Part shown: piece after piece, positions 37,561 through 48,346 of the stretch
How positions within the stretch are numbered: position 1 is the stretch's first letter
Layout: each line of letters opens with the position of its first letter
From: Robiginitomaculum sp.
Lineage (GTDB): Bacteria; Pseudomonadota; Alphaproteobacteria; Caulobacterales; Maricaulaceae
Direction: 5' to 3'
DNA: 64,000 nt
NCBI GenBank assembly: GCA_021776525.1
Contig: JAJFFT010000006.1
Span: forward strand, 310,001-374,000
The notes under the pieces: model-generated
What the model was told of the DNA's origin: nothing
Database searches by the model: none
The model's input: the letters and a program-made list of their open reading frames with translations, nothing else
Made by a program: the position numbers and the translations under genes

Positions 37561-40256
37561 GTGCCCGCAAACCCAAGCTGAAAGACTTGCAGGAGGCGCG
37601 CCAAGCCGGGCTGGATGCCGCGCGCCAGGCCCTAGAGGAAGATCGCGACGGGCTGAAGGCCGCTCGCATCTTAAGTACCGCACAAGACGACATCATCACA
37701 AACACTTTTGCGACACTTGTCTCGCCGATCCTGACACAGGGTATAACGCTGGATACGGCACCTTTTTGTTTATGCGCCACCGGGGGGTATGGACGCGGCG
37801 AGCTGGCCCCCGGCTCTGATATTGATTTGCTGCTGATCCATGACGCAACGGCGCCGCAAAACCTCGAAAATGCTTATACAGAGCTTCTGTATCTGTTGTG
37901 GGATATGGGATTAAAAGTTGGCCATGCCCTGCGCGATATTGACGATTGTATCAGCATAGCCAAAGACGACCCGGTCAGTGCCGCCGCCATGATGGACGTT
38001 CGGGCGTTGGCGGGTAATCCAATGTTGGCGAACCGCCTGCGCGAGGCATTAAACGCCAAAACCAGCGCCCGGGCCGACCGCGCCTTTATTGCCGCCAAGC
38101 TGGCCGAACGCGACACCCGTCATATCCGCCAAGGCTCGACCCGCTATATGGTTGAACCCAATATCAAAGAGGGCAAAGGCGGTTTGCGCGACTTGCAAAC
38201 GCTAGGTTGGCTGGCCCGCAGGCTGGCCCCGGACAGCCAGGATACACGCACCGCATTGGTGCATTTTCTGGATGACCACAGTCTGCGCCAGTATGATCAG
38301 GCTTTGCGCTTTATGTGGACAGTGCGGTTTTGGTTGCATGTCACCACCGGGCGGGCCGAAGAACGTCTGAGCTTTGATCTGCAACCCGAACTGGCGCGTC
38401 TGATGCGGTACCGTGACACCCCGGCGGCAGAGCGGTTGATGAAGGCCTATTTTCTCAAAGCCCGTGATGTTGGCATTATGACACGGGTGTTTTGCGCCAA
38501 ACTGGAAATGATCGCCGCAAAACGCGCCCCCACCGGCCTCAGCCGGTTTTTTCCACAGCGGCGCAAGACCCTAAAAACCAGAGGGTTTGTCACCGAAGCC
38601 GGACGGTTAGATTTTTATAACAAACGCGTGGTCAGCAAGGACCCGGTCAATCTGTTGCGGCTGTATGAAACTGCCGACAATATTGGCCAGGATATTCACC
38701 CCGATGCCTTGCGAACCGTTCGGGAAAACCTCTCCAGAATTGACTCTGCATTTCGCTGTGACCCGATCGCCGCCAGTGTATTTCTGGACTGTTTAACCGA
38801 CAGCCGCGATCCGGAAACCTTGTTGCGTATTATGAGCGAAAGCGGCGTATTAGGGCGTTATATTCCCGAATACGGGCATATTGTCGGCCGCACACAATTT
38901 AACATGTATCATCGTTATACGGTGGACGAGCACACATTGCGGGCCGTGGGCATTGTCCATGATCTGTTACATAAATCCCCCAAACACGCCCCACCGTGGA
39001 TTCCGCCGATTGCCAAAGCCACCCAAAACCACCAGGCCCTTTATCTGGCCATGTTGTTGCATGACACGGGCAAGGGCAAAGGCGATCAACAGATCGCCGG
39101 GGCCATCGCCGCCGAACAAGCCTGCACACGCCTCGGCCTGGATGGTAAGCACACCCGGCTGGTCAGTTGGCTGGTCGGCAATCATTTACTGATGAGCGAT
39201 ACGGCACAACAGCGTGATCTGGGTGACCCGCAAACCATTTTGGACTTTGCCAAAATTGTCCAAACCCCAGAACGCCTGCGCCTGTTGCTGTTATTGACCA
39301 TTGCCGATATCAGCGCCGTTGGCCCGGAGGTCTGGAACGGGTGGAAAGACCGCCTTTTGCGCGAACTTTTCGAGGCCACAGAGAGCCTGTTTCGTGGCAA
39401 AGCCGCACGCAATCTGGAAACTTTGCAACAGCACAGCCAGACCCGTGCCGATGCAGCCCGCAGGGCTTTTTCCAAAGCCTGTAAGGACAAGGCTTTTGCG
39501 CAACACTGGATCAAGGTGCTGGGACCGTCATATTGGACGGCCTTTGAAGAACAGACCATTATCCGTCAGGGTTTATGGGCCGCAAAATTGGCGCAAAATA
39601 AGGTTCATCACGGCGTATTTTTAGAAGAGCTGCCCTCGAATGCCAGCACGGTTTTGCGCATTTTAACTGATGATACACCGGGCCTGTTTGCCAAGCTTTG
39701 CGGTGCCGTTTGTGCTGCGGGTGGCAATATTGCCGGGGCGCGTATTTTCACCACCCGTGATGGCCGCGCCTTTGACGTGTTTTATATACAGGACCGCGAA
39801 GGTCAGCCCTTTGGCCATAACAGCCCGCAGGCACTGCTGCGTCTCAAATCTCTGGCCGAACAGGTCTTGCAAGGCAAGCACCTGCCCCAGAATACGCGCC
39901 AAGCGACCTCACGCCGGGCCGCCGCCTTTACCGTTATTCCATCGGTGGTTTTTGATAATGATGCGTCGGCTGACCAAAGCGTCATCGAAACCAGTGGCCG
40001 TGATCGCCAGGGTCTGTTGTATGATCTGGCCCAGTTATTATGGCAAAGCCGCCTGCACATTCATTCGGCACATATCGCCACTTATGGGGCGCGTGCCGTG
40101 GATGTTTTTTATCTGCATGATCAAAACGGGCAGAAAATCACCAATACAAGACGGCGTAATGTTCTTGGGGCAAAATTAACTGACGTGCTGCAAAGTGAGT
40201 CCGAGAAAACGCCAACCCCAACATTTGAGCAGGCGGTAATCAGCGAGCGCCAATGA
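37557..40256 (+). CDS. glnD: bifunctional PII uridylyltransferase/uridylyl-removing enzyme
   Basis: 899 residues starting with GTG that overlaps the mutS stop. The nucleotidyltransferase domain has CATGGYGRGELAPGSDIDLLLIH. A central HD hydrolase domain has RYTVDEHTLRAVG and LLHDTGKGKGDQ. Two C-terminal ACT domains (ASTVLRILTDDTPGLFAKLCGAV; VIETSGRDRQGLLYDLAQLLW) sense glutamine. It controls the PII signal proteins of nitrogen regulation. Confidence 0.97.
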   Translation: MSARKPKLKDLQEARQAGLDAARQALEEDRDGLKAARILSTAQDDIITNTFATLVSPILTQGITLDTAPFCLCATGGYGRGELAPGSDIDLLLIHDATAPQNLENAYTELLYLLWDMGLKVGHALRDIDDCISIAKDDPVSAAAMMDVRALAGNPMLANRLREALNAKTSARADRAFIAAKLAERDTRHIRQGSTRYMVEPNIKEGKGGLRDLQTLGWLARRLAPDSQDTRTALVHFLDDHSLRQYDQALRFMWTVRFWLHVTTGRAEERLSFDLQPELARLMRYRDTPAAERLMKAYFLKARDVGIMTRVFCAKLEMIAAKRAPTGLSRFFPQRRKTLKTRGFVTEAGRLDFYNKRVVSKDPVNLLRLYETADNIGQDIHPDALRTVRENLSRIDSAFRCDPIAASVFLDCLTDSRDPETLLRIMSESGVLGRYIPEYGHIVGRTQFNMYHRYTVDEHTLRAVGIVHDLLHKSPKHAPPWIPPIAKATQNHQALYLAMLLHDTGKGKGDQQIAGAIAAEQACTRLGLDGKHTRLVSWLVGNHLLMSDTAQQRDLGDPQTILDFAKIVQTPERLRLLLLLTIADISAVGPEVWNGWKDRLLRELFEATESLFRGKAARNLETLQQHSQTRADAARRAFSKACKDKAFAQHWIKVLGPSYWTAFEEQTIIRQGLWAAKLAQNKVHHGVFLEELPSNASTVLRILTDDTPGLFAKLCGAVCAAGGNIAGARIFTTRDGRAFDVFYIQDREGQPFGHNSPQALLRLKSLAEQVLQGKHLPQNTRQATSRRAAAFTVIPSVVFDNDASADQSVIETSGRDRQGLLYDLAQLLWQSRLHIHSAHIATYGARAVDVFYLHDQNGQKITNTRRRNVLGAKLTDVLQSESEKTPTPTFEQAVISERQ

Positions 40257-41794
40257 AACTTTTCAAAAATTCCCTGACCATTGGCGGCTTCACACTGATC
40301 AGCCGCCTGTTGGGTTTTGTCCGCGAAATGCTGATGGCGGCGGTTTTAGGATCCGGGCCGATGGCCAGCGCCTTTGTTGTGGCCTTTCGGTTTCCCAATT
40401 TGTTTCGTCGCTGGTTTGCCGAAGGCGCGTTTAACTCGGCATTTGTGCCGCTTTATGCCGGAACATTAGAGGCCGAAGGCCAAGACGCCGCCGATGGTTT
40501 TGCCCGCGAGGCTCTCTCGGTTTTGCTCAGCGCCTTATTAGTGCTGATGCTGATCAGCGAGATAGCCATGCCATGGATAATGCGCGCCTTGGCACCTGGG
40601 TTTTTGCAAGAACCAGACCTGTTCGCCAAAACCGTGCTCTTTGCCCAGATCACCATGCCCTATATTGTATTTATGTCGCTGACGGCGATGTTAAGTGGCA
40701 TTTTAAACGCCCATTTACGCTTTGCCGCTGCGGCGGCCGCACCGATCATTCTGAATATTGTTCTGGTTTCTATTTTGTTGAGCAGCCCGGCTGATGCAGA
40801 AACTGCGGCATTGCACCTGAGCATTGGTGTTGGCATTTCCGGGGTCTTACAAGTGCTGGTCGTGGTGTTGGGGTGCCGCCATCTGGGCATTAAGCTGGGC
40901 CTTGTCCGGCCACGCCTGACCCCCGGCGTGCGCCGCCTGATCCGCCTTGGGGTGCCCGGCGCCATTGCCGCCGGTGTGGTGCAGATCAATCTTGTGGTCG
41001 GGCAAATTTTTGCCAGTTTTCAAGAAGGCGCCATTGCCTGGCTGTATTATGCCGACCGATTGTATCAATTGCCTCTGGGCGTTGTTGGCATTGCCATGGG
41101 CGTGGCATTATTACCCGGCCTGACCCGTCAGGTACGCGGCGGCGATGAGGCCGGTGCGGCCAAGACCCTGAACGATGCGCTGGTCCTTTCTGCGGTTCTG
41201 ACCTTGCCGGCGGCGGTCGCATTGGGCGTGTTGCCGGTTTATTTTATCGAAGGGGTCTTTGTGCGCGGCGCGTTCTCCGCCAGCGATGCATTGGCCACCG
41301 GACAAGCGCTGATGGCTTATGCGTTTGGCCTGCCGTCCTTCATCCTCATCAAGGTTTTTGCGCCGGGATATTTTGCCCGCGAGGACACCAAAACACCCAT
41401 GCAGTTTGCGGCGCTTTCCATGATCGTTAATGTGACCTTGGGGGCTGTGTTGTTTTTCACTATTGGTTTTGTCGGACTGGCCATCGCTACCAGTGTCGCC
41501 GGGTGGATCAATGCCCTGGCGCTGGGGTTGGGGTTGAAACGCCAGGGGCGGTTTATGCCCGACCGGGCGCTACTTTCGCGCCTTTCTCGATTGTTACTGG
41601 CCGCAATAATAATGGGGATCGCGCTGGCTTTCATGGCCGAACCAGTGCGCGCCATGATCGATACAGTGCCCGGTTACAGGTTGATCAGTGCTGTTCTGGT
41701 CGCCCTTGCCGGAATGGCGGTTTTTGCCTTTGCTGCGCTGATCACGGGCGCGATACGCCCTTCTGAGATTAAATCAATGCTGCGCCGTTCTTGA
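40253..41794 (+). CDS. murJ: lipid II flippase MurJ
   Basis: 513 residues with about 14 membrane helices. It transports lipid II across the inner membrane for peptidoglycan synthesis. The N-terminal TLISRLLGFVREMLMAAVLGSGPMASAFVVAFRFPNLFRRWFAEGAF is the MviN/MurJ signature. It overlaps glnD by four bases (ATGA), as in many alphaproteobacteria. Confidence 0.97.
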   Translation: MKLFKNSLTIGGFTLISRLLGFVREMLMAAVLGSGPMASAFVVAFRFPNLFRRWFAEGAFNSAFVPLYAGTLEAEGQDAADGFAREALSVLLSALLVLMLISEIAMPWIMRALAPGFLQEPDLFAKTVLFAQITMPYIVFMSLTAMLSGILNAHLRFAAAAAAPIILNIVLVSILLSSPADAETAALHLSIGVGISGVLQVLVVVLGCRHLGIKLGLVRPRLTPGVRRLIRLGVPGAIAAGVVQINLVVGQIFASFQEGAIAWLYYADRLYQLPLGVVGIAMGVALLPGLTRQVRGGDEAGAAKTLNDALVLSAVLTLPAAVALGVLPVYFIEGVFVRGAFSASDALATGQALMAYAFGLPSFILIKVFAPGYFAREDTKTPMQFAALSMIVNVTLGAVLFFTIGFVGLAIATSVAGWINALALGLGLKRQGRFMPDRALLSRLSRLLLAAIIMGIALAFMAEPVRAMIDTVPGYRLISAVLVALAGMAVFAFAALITGAIRPSEIKSMLRRS

Positions 41795-41847
41795 CCTTAT
41801 CCACTGTCCCGTTTACGTGGCAGTAAACCAATTGAAAAGCACCTGTT

Positions 41848-42879
41848 ATGAGCGAACCTTCGACTATCTATAGCGGCCCTGAACGCGTATTTTCGGGCGT
41901 ACAGCCCACCGGTGCTTTGCACCTGGGCAATTATCTGGGGGCCTTGAAAAAGTTTGTCGCCCTGCAGAACACCCATGACTGTATTTTCTGCGTGGTTGAT
42001 CTGCATGCCATTACTGTGCCGCAAGACCCCAAAACCCTGGCCGGGAACACCCGCAAGATCACGGCGGCTTTTCTGGCCGCCGGTCTGGACCCCAAACGTG
42101 CTATTTTGTTTGTCCAAAGTGCCGTGCGCGCCCATAGCGAACTGGCATGGATTTTCAATTGCTCAGCTCGCATGGGCTGGCTGGAACGGATGACCCAGTT
42201 CAAGGACAAAGCCGGAAAGGACAAAGAACGCGCCTCGGTTGGTTTGTTTTCTTATCCGGTTCTGCAAGCGGCAGACATTCTAGCCTATAAGGCCACCCAC
42301 GTACCCGTGGGCGAAGATCAGAAACAACATTTGGAGCTTTCTCGCGATATCGCCGACCGCTTTAATCGTGATTATGGTGCGCCGGGATTCTTCCCGCTGC
42401 CGGACCCGTTGATCAAAGGGCCGGGCGCCCGGGTGATGAGTTTGAAAGACGGCACAAAGAAAATGTCAAAGTCTGATCCGTCGGACCTGTCGCGGATCAA
42501 TCTGGAAGATGATGCGGACACTATTGCCCGCAAAATCAAAAAAGCCCGGACCGACCCCGAACCTTTGCCAGGCAGCGTTGATGAGTTGAAAGGCCGCGAC
42601 GGCGCCGCAAATCTGGTCAGCATTTATGCGGCCCTGGCCGGGATCAGCGATCAGGCCGTGCTGGATCAATATGTCGGTCAAGGTTTTGGAGCGTTCAAAC
42701 CGGCTTTGGCCGAATTAACCGTCGAGGCCATCACCCCGATCGGGCAGGAACTGTTGCGGGTCAATGCTGATCCGGGTCATATTGATCAGGTGCTCAAAGA
42801 CGGAGCGATGCGGGCCAATGCCATAGCCGAGCCGATCATGGATGAAGTGCGGCGCATTATCGGGTTTTGGGGAAGCTGA
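41848..42879 (+). CDS. trpS: tryptophanyl-tRNA synthetase
   Basis: 343 residues, class I synthetase. The HIGH-equivalent motif is in [17 protein letters not shown], and the KMSKS motif is in [12 protein letters not shown]. It follows murJ by 53 bases and ends two bases before the convergent acyltransferase gene. Confidence 0.97.
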   Translation: MSEPSTIYSGPERVFSGVQPTGALHLGNYLGALKKFVALQNTHDCIFCVVDLHAITVPQDPKTLAGNTRKITAAFLAAGLDPKRAILFVQSAVRAHSELAWIFNCSARMGWLERMTQFKDKAGKDKERASVGLFSYPVLQAADILAYKATHVPVGEDQKQHLELSRDIADRFNRDYGAPGFFPLPDPLIKGPGARVMSLKDGTKKMSKSDPSDLSRINLEDDADTIARKIKKARTDPEPLPGSVDELKGRDGAANLVSIYAALAGISDQAVLDQYVGQGFGAFKPALAELTVEAITPIGQELLRVNADPGHIDQVLKDGAMRANAIAEPIMDEVRRIIGFWGS

Positions 42880-42881
42880 GG

Positions 42882-43970
42882 CTAGGACCGGACCCTGAGA
42901 CCCAGGCGCAAGTCATGGCGGCGCATAGCCTTGCCGGGCCAGGCGGAAACCGGACCCAGAGGCAAGGCCTCAAACAGATCGCGCAGATCATAAGCGGCGG
43001 CCCGCAAACGCGCCGAGAGCGCATTGGTGCCAACAAAGCCGCCACACAAAGGCCGCGCCGCATTGGCCAGATTTAGCTTGAACCGATAATCACCAGCGCC
43101 CAGATCAATTTCGTCCATACCCATTGAACAGGCATGTTCGATCAGTTCCTCAAAGAGCACCAAGCCCGGTGAAAAATGCGAGAGCGCGGGATCGTGCGCA
43201 ATAAACCAGCAATGCAAAACTGGCCCGGACCGCAAACATAAATTCAGGGCCACCAGCGTATCGCCCGCGTAAAGCACAAACAATTGCGCACCCAGATCTT
43301 CGCTGGGGTTTTCAAACAGATTACGCACCAGAGACAAAGCCCAATCGCGTGTAAAAATATCGGTTTGGCCGGTGCGTTTATATTGATCACATTTCCAGGA
43401 AATCAACTGGTCCAACGCTGCCTTGTCGCGGCAATTGGTCTCAAGACGGACCGGACCCAGTTCGCGATCCAGCTTGCGTTTGCGTTTACGGGCTCGTTTG
43501 GTCTCGCTGGACCCGGCATCACGGCGATGTTGCAGATAAGCATCATAGCCGTCTTGCAGATTGATCACCCGAGAGACATGAATTTCACGGGCGTGACGGG
43601 CAAATGAGGATTGTTTGGCCAGTAAATTACCAAAATCAAAGCGTCCAGCCCCCGTGGCTTTCAACAGACTTTTCATGTCCAGAACCTGAGCGGGACCACC
43701 GATAGTCCCCTGATAATCGCACAGCGGGCCGCCGGCCGGTTGGATCACCACAGAGGATGGGTTTTGCACGGGCATAAAAGCGCATTTCTGGCCTTCTTGT
43801 CCATAAAACACCCCGATGAAAACATCGTCACGCACTTTGGCCACAGCCCGGGACCAGTCCGGCGAAAAATACGGGCTGACCAGGTCTGGATCAGACGCAC
43901 GCCAACCGCGCCACAACGCAAGGTCTTCCGCATTTAACTGCTCTGGTCTGATCAGTTCGACGCTCTTCAT
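42882..43970 (-). CDS. CelD/BcsL-type GNAT acyltransferase
   Basis: 362 residues from MKSVELIRPEQLNAEDL; other starts lie two and ten codons upstream, and this one has AAAGG at the best spacing. The domain with LDRELGPVRLETNCRDKAALDQLISWK and the C-terminal GNAT core (LFVLYAGDTLVALNLCLRSGPVLHCWF ... SPGLVLFEELIEHACSMGMDEIDLGAGDYRFK) match the acetyltransferase-6/CelD family often linked to exopolysaccharide. No polysaccharide genes are nearby, so the role is open. Confidence 0.82.
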   Translation of the reverse strand: MKSVELIRPEQLNAEDLALWRGWRASDPDLVSPYFSPDWSRAVAKVRDDVFIGVFYGQEGQKCAFMPVQNPSSVVIQPAGGPLCDYQGTIGGPAQVLDMKSLLKATGAGRFDFGNLLAKQSSFARHAREIHVSRVINLQDGYDAYLQHRRDAGSSETKRARKRKRKLDRELGPVRLETNCRDKAALDQLISWKCDQYKRTGQTDIFTRDWALSLVRNLFENPSEDLGAQLFVLYAGDTLVALNLCLRSGPVLHCWFIAHDPALSHFSPGLVLFEELIEHACSMGMDEIDLGAGDYRFKLNLANAARPLCGGFVGTNALSARLRAAAYDLRDLFEALPLGPVSAWPGKAMRRHDLRLGLRVRS

Positions 43971-44061
43971 CACCATACCTTTATCGTCCCCAAGGGGCAT
44001 TATGGCGCAAAAATATTAAGAAACGGCTGAACCGGGCGCTAAATTTTGACCCATTATGTGA

Positions 44062-46125
44062 TTATGTCGGCGCGTGTATTGCAAACACCATCCGGAAAAA
44101 CGCATCTTCGGCGGCGCGTAATGCCAACACGTTACCGCTTTTACGAAAACCGTGACCCTCATCAGTGGCCATCATAAACCAAACCGGCACAGAATTGGCT
44201 TTGGCGGCGGACAGCATTTGCTCGCTTTCCGAGGACGGAACACGGGGGTCGTTCTGGCCCTGTACAATCAATAATGGATCGCGGATTTTATTCACATTAT
44301 TCAGCGGTGAAATGGCTTCAAGAAAGGCCCGCATTTTGGGATCACGTTCGTCGCCATATTCAACACGCCTCAGATCTTTGCGATAATCCTCGGTGTTTTG
44401 TAAAAACGTTACAAAGTTTGAGATGCCGACCACATCCACACCGCCCGCCAGTTTTTCTGGGTATTCGGCCAGCGCAGCCAGAACCATATAGCCGCCGTAC
44501 GAACCACCATGCACAATAACGCGGCTGGCATCCAAATCCTTTTGGGTTTTAATCCAGTCCAACAGCGCACCGATATCCTTGACCGCGTCCTGACGCAACA
44601 TCCCATCATCCAGCGAAACATAGTTCCCGCCATAACCGGTAGACCCGCGTACATTGGGGGCGATAACCACCGCACCCAGCTCGTGCAGCCAGTATTGGAA
44701 CTGTTTTGAAAACCGGGGGCGGTACTGTGCCTCGGGCCCGCCGTGGATGGAAATAATCACCGGAGCAGCAAGGTGTGACGATTTTTCAGGCCGATAAATA
44801 TAAGCGGGGATTTGACGCTTTGTTCCATCGCGTTCTGTAAATGACGGATAGTGGATCAACCGGGCTGAACGATAATCACGGGGGAGTTTGGCATCTAGCG
44901 TCCGAGGCTCCCACTTTGATATTTGGGTGGTTTTCAGCTGGTACACCCATATAGCGGCCGGGTGTTTTGCCCCGTCAAACGTAAACCCCAACCGGCGGCT
45001 ACGCTGGTCAAAGGACAAACCTGAAATAACACCAGGGGGCAATCGAGGTATGGCAATAACTTTCCCCGTTCTGGCCCGCGCGATCAGCAGTTTGGATTGC
45101 CCCTCTATGTTTACCGCATAGGCCAACAGGCGACCATTAGCCGACAGCGTGAAATCTGTAACATCACCGTCCAGTGCCGGGCTGGCATAGGTCTTTTTGC
45201 CGGTTTTTACGTCAATGCGTAATAAACCGACGAACTCTCTTCCTTCATCACTTTGAACAATCACCGCCTGACCATCGCTGGTAAATTTCCCAAGCCCATA
45301 GGCGGTTGGAACTGAGGTGGGGTTAAGCTGTTTGATTGATCCTGTGGCAATGTTCAAAAGATACAACTGGCTATGGCTGACGGATATATAGCGCGAGATT
45401 AACAGTGTGCGGTTGTCCGGTGCAAAGCCCAGGACCAGAAACGAGCCCTTGCCATGGAACAAGACGCGCCGCCCGCCAACAGGATCATCCATCGGGGCCA
45501 ACAGGATATCACTGTCAGAGGTATTACTTTTTGAGCCTTGCCAGGCCACCCATCGACTGTCTGTTGAAAACACAAAGCCGGTATTGCGTGTCCCCGGTTC
45601 TGTAAAGGCTATGGATTTGGTTTTCCCGACACTAAACACATGTCCTTGATATAACTCATCACCTTCGTGATCTCGGCTGGCGATAAAGCGCAAACCATCC
45701 GGAGAGGGTAATATTTCCTGTGCCGGTTCCGTAAAAAAAGTCACTTGTTGCAAAGACGTTGTGCCGCGTTTCACAGGGTCTGATTTAGTGTCCCCGACAG
45801 AGATTGTATTGTGCCTGTAGAGGTTTCTAAAGGCCGCCATATTCTGGGATTTATTCCTGGGATTGCGAATAAGAAAGGCCTGGGGCGTACGGCCAATACG
45901 GGTGCTGACCAATGCCCCCGAAAGCACCCAGCCCTGAAACTTGTATTGCTGGATATTCTGGTAACGGGTGATGGCGGCCAATACATTCGCGTCTGGCTTG
46001 GGAATGTTTTCGGTCACCAACGAGCCTTTGATTAGCCGCTGTGCCGTGGCCGACCCAGATATGCCCAGCGCAAAGACCATAGCCGCAGCAATCACATAAA
46101 ATATTTGACGCCCTAAGGCTTTCAT
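44062..46125 (-). CDS. secreted S9-family prolyl oligopeptidase-like peptidase
   Basis: 687 residues from MKALGRQIFYVIAAAM, chosen because GGAG precedes it at six bases and it gives a clean signal peptide ending near residue 28 (SATAQ). The middle is a beta-propeller-like region with repeated short blades. The C-terminal alpha/beta hydrolase carries the triad Ser542 (HGGSYGGY), Asp626 (QGQNDPRVP) and His658 (DEGHGF). Probably a periplasmic dipeptidyl/acylaminoacyl peptidase. It stands alone between the acyltransferase and the his operon. Confidence 0.9.
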   Translation of the reverse strand: MKALGRQIFYVIAAAMVFALGISGSATAQRLIKGSLVTENIPKPDANVLAAITRYQNIQQYKFQGWVLSGALVSTRIGRTPQAFLIRNPRNKSQNMAAFRNLYRHNTISVGDTKSDPVKRGTTSLQQVTFFTEPAQEILPSPDGLRFIASRDHEGDELYQGHVFSVGKTKSIAFTEPGTRNTGFVFSTDSRWVAWQGSKSNTSDSDILLAPMDDPVGGRRVLFHGKGSFLVLGFAPDNRTLLISRYISVSHSQLYLLNIATGSIKQLNPTSVPTAYGLGKFTSDGQAVIVQSDEGREFVGLLRIDVKTGKKTYASPALDGDVTDFTLSANGRLLAYAVNIEGQSKLLIARARTGKVIAIPRLPPGVISGLSFDQRSRRLGFTFDGAKHPAAIWVYQLKTTQISKWEPRTLDAKLPRDYRSARLIHYPSFTERDGTKRQIPAYIYRPEKSSHLAAPVIISIHGGPEAQYRPRFSKQFQYWLHELGAVVIAPNVRGSTGYGGNYVSLDDGMLRQDAVKDIGALLDWIKTQKDLDASRVIVHGGSYGGYMVLAALAEYPEKLAGGVDVVGISNFVTFLQNTEDYRKDLRRVEYGDERDPKMRAFLEAISPLNNVNKIRDPLLIVQGQNDPRVPSSESEQMLSAAKANSVPVWFMMATDEGHGFRKSGNVLALRAAEDAFFRMVFAIHAPT

Positions 46126-46236
46126 CCAGATCTCCATTATGATGGATGCTATTGAACCGCAAAGGTGCTGCCAAGTTAAGGAATTTCAACAATCACGGCC
46201 ATATTTATCGCCCAACGCACATAAAAATACGGCCGG

Positions 46237-46869
46237 TCACCGCTGGAGTGCCGCTTGGTGCCGGGCCTGCAAAACCCGAATTACGGCACCGATGTCCTGG
46301 TTTTTGGCGCGCAACAGCACCATCAGGTGAAATACCAGGTCCGCGGCCTCCTCGGTCAACTTGTCAGGATCACTGCCGACGGCAGCCAGTGCCACCTCGA
46401 CCCCTTCTTCACCGACTTTTTGCGCAGCGCGCTCGATTGGCCCTTGCAAAAGGGCCGCGCTATAGCTGGTTTTGGGGTCGGCGGCGGCGCGCACCTCTAT
46501 GATCCGCTCCAACGCACCCAACCAGGACAGGTCCGCCGGGGCCGCATCTGCAAAACAGCTGCGTGTCCCATTATGACAGGTTGGCCCAGCAGGCCGGGCC
46601 AATACAAGCAAAGCATCACGATCACAATCCGTGCTGATATCAACCAGCGCCAGTGTGTTGCCGCTGGTTTCGCCCTTTTGCCACAACGTATCGCGTGAGC
46701 GGCTGTAAAACGTCACTTTTTTGGTGCGCCGGGTTGCCGACAATGCTGCCTCGTTCATATAGCCCAGCATCAACACATCACCGCTTTGCGCATCCTGAAC
46801 AATGGCCGGGATCAACCCATCCCCTTTGTTCCAGTCAAGATTATCGAGCCCCGCCTTTTGGTCGGTCAT
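46237..46869 (-). CDS. hisIE: bifunctional phosphoribosyl-AMP cyclohydrolase/phosphoribosyl-ATP pyrophosphatase
   Basis: 210 residues. The HisI part (about 1-112) has [32 protein letters not shown] and the zinc-binding [12 protein letters not shown]. The HisE part (about 118-205) has [13 protein letters not shown] and [15 protein letters not shown]. It performs steps 2 and 3 of histidine synthesis. Alphaproteobacteria normally encode hisE and hisI separately, so the fusion is atypical here. It overlaps hisF by four bases and is the last gene of the operon. Confidence 0.96.
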   Translation of the reverse strand: MTDQKAGLDNLDWNKGDGLIPAIVQDAQSGDVLMLGYMNEAALSATRRTKKVTFYSRSRDTLWQKGETSGNTLALVDISTDCDRDALLVLARPAGPTCHNGTRSCFADAAPADLSWLGALERIIEVRAAADPKTSYSAALLQGPIERAAQKVGEEGVEVALAAVGSDPDKLTEEAADLVFHLMVLLRAKNQDIGAVIRVLQARHQAALQR

Positions 46870-47633
46870 GATCGCACCTCTATATTCTGTTCCCGTAAAT
46901 ATGATTTAAGCGCCGGGATCGACATGGTTTTTTTATGAAACACGCTGGCGGCCAGCGCCCCATCGACATCGGCCCCATCAAAAACTTCGGCAAAATGGCG
47001 CATCTGACCGGCCCCGCCCGAGGCAATCAGCGGCACAGTGCACAAGGCGCGCATGACGCGTAATTGTGGCACATCATAGCCCGCCCGGCGACCATCCTCA
47101 TTCATGCAGTTCAGGACGATTTCCCCCGCGCCCCGCGTCTGTACATGGACGATCCAGTCACGGGTTTTCCATTGCGTGGTGACGGTTTTATCAGGATCGC
47201 CCGTAAAGGCCTTGACCTGCCAGTCTGTGCCATCCCAGTAACTGTCAATGCCGATAACAATGCATTGCGTGCCAAAACGATCAACCAGCGCATTGATCAG
47301 ATCAGGATTGCTAAGCGCCGGTGAATTGATCGATATTTTATCGGCCCCGGCGGCCAGAATACACTGGGCATCATCAACGGTTTTGATCCCACCAGCGACG
47401 GTAAAAGGAATATCCAGCTCTCTGGCCACACGCGAAACCCAGGCCGCATCAACGCGGCGGCCCTCAGGGCTGGCGGTGATGTCATAGAACACCAGCTCGT
47501 CCGCGCCCTCGTCGGCATAACGGCGGGCCAGTTCAATACTGTCGCCTACCACTTCGTGACCAACAAACCGCACGCCTTTGACCACCATGCCGTCCTTGAC
47601 ATCGAGGCAGGGGATTATCCGTCTGGCCAGCAT
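46866..47633 (-). CDS. hisF: imidazole glycerol phosphate synthase, cyclase subunit
   Basis: 255 residues, TIM barrel. [22 protein letters not shown] opens it, with the catalytic Asp in CLDVKDG and a second near VIGIDSY. With HisH it converts PRFAR and glutamine-derived ammonia to IGP and AICAR. It overlaps hisA by 19 bases. Confidence 0.97.
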   Translation of the reverse strand: MLARRIIPCLDVKDGMVVKGVRFVGHEVVGDSIELARRYADEGADELVFYDITASPEGRRVDAAWVSRVARELDIPFTVAGGIKTVDDAQCILAAGADKISINSPALSNPDLINALVDRFGTQCIVIGIDSYWDGTDWQVKAFTGDPDKTVTTQWKTRDWIVHVQTRGAGEIVLNCMNEDGRRAGYDVPQLRVMRALCTVPLIASGGAGQMRHFAEVFDGADVDGALAASVFHKKTMSIPALKSYLREQNIEVRS

Positions 47634-48346
47634 GACAAAGCCTCCTGTACGCTGAAACGGTTTTCATAAAGCGCCTTGCCGACAATGACTCCATTTGCGC
47701 CGACCGCCTTGACCGCTGTTATGTCGTCCAGCGATCCAATGCCGCCGGAGGCCAGCAGGGTATAGCCAGCATAGCGGGCTTTGATGTCGGCATAGAGGCC
47801 CGTATTGGCACCACCCAACACCCCGTCGCGGTCAATATCAGTGACCAGGAGATGACGAGCCACACCATCATAGCCGTCCAGCACGTCCCAAAGATTTGTG
47901 GCCGAGCGATCCTGCCAACCGCGTAACGCCGGGACCGGCAGGTGATTTTCGATCCGCACATCGAGCGCCAACACAATGTGTTCTGCGCCAAATTCGGCAA
48001 TCCAGTTGCACACGCTGTCCGGCTTAGTCACCGCCAGCGAGCCAATAATCACCCGATCCACGCCGCCGGCCAGCAGAATTTCAATATCGGCGCTGTTGCG
48101 TATGCCTCCACCGGCCTGCACCTTCAGGCCAGATTGTCTGGCAATTTGACCAATCTGTACGCTCTGGCACGGTGCGCTTTGGCGGGCACCATCCAGATCG
48201 ACCACATGCAGATGACGCGCCCCGGCATCGGCAAAGGCTTTGGCGCGCGCCACTGGGTCCACATCATAAGAAGACCTTTGATCAAAATCGCCCTTGTGCA
48301 GGCGTACACAGCGCCCGTCCATCAAATCAATCGCTGGCCAGATCAT
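47615..48346 (-). CDS. hisA: phosphoribosylformimino-AICAR phosphate isomerase
   Basis: 243 residues from [21 protein letters not shown], whose ATG overlaps the hisH stop; a longer frame inside hisH is rejected. It isomerises ProFAR to PRFAR. The catalytic Asp is in PAIDLMDG and the second in [10 protein letters not shown]. Family length. Confidence 0.97.
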   Translation of the reverse strand: MIWPAIDLMDGRCVRLHKGDFDQRSSYDVDPVARAKAFADAGARHLHVVDLDGARQSAPCQSVQIGQIARQSGLKVQAGGGIRNSADIEILLAGGVDRVIIGSLAVTKPDSVCNWIAEFGAEHIVLALDVRIENHLPVPALRGWQDRSATNLWDVLDGYDGVARHLLVTDIDRDGVLGGANTGLYADIKARYAGYTLLASGGIGSLDDITAVKAVGANGVIVGKALYENRFSVQEALSCWPDG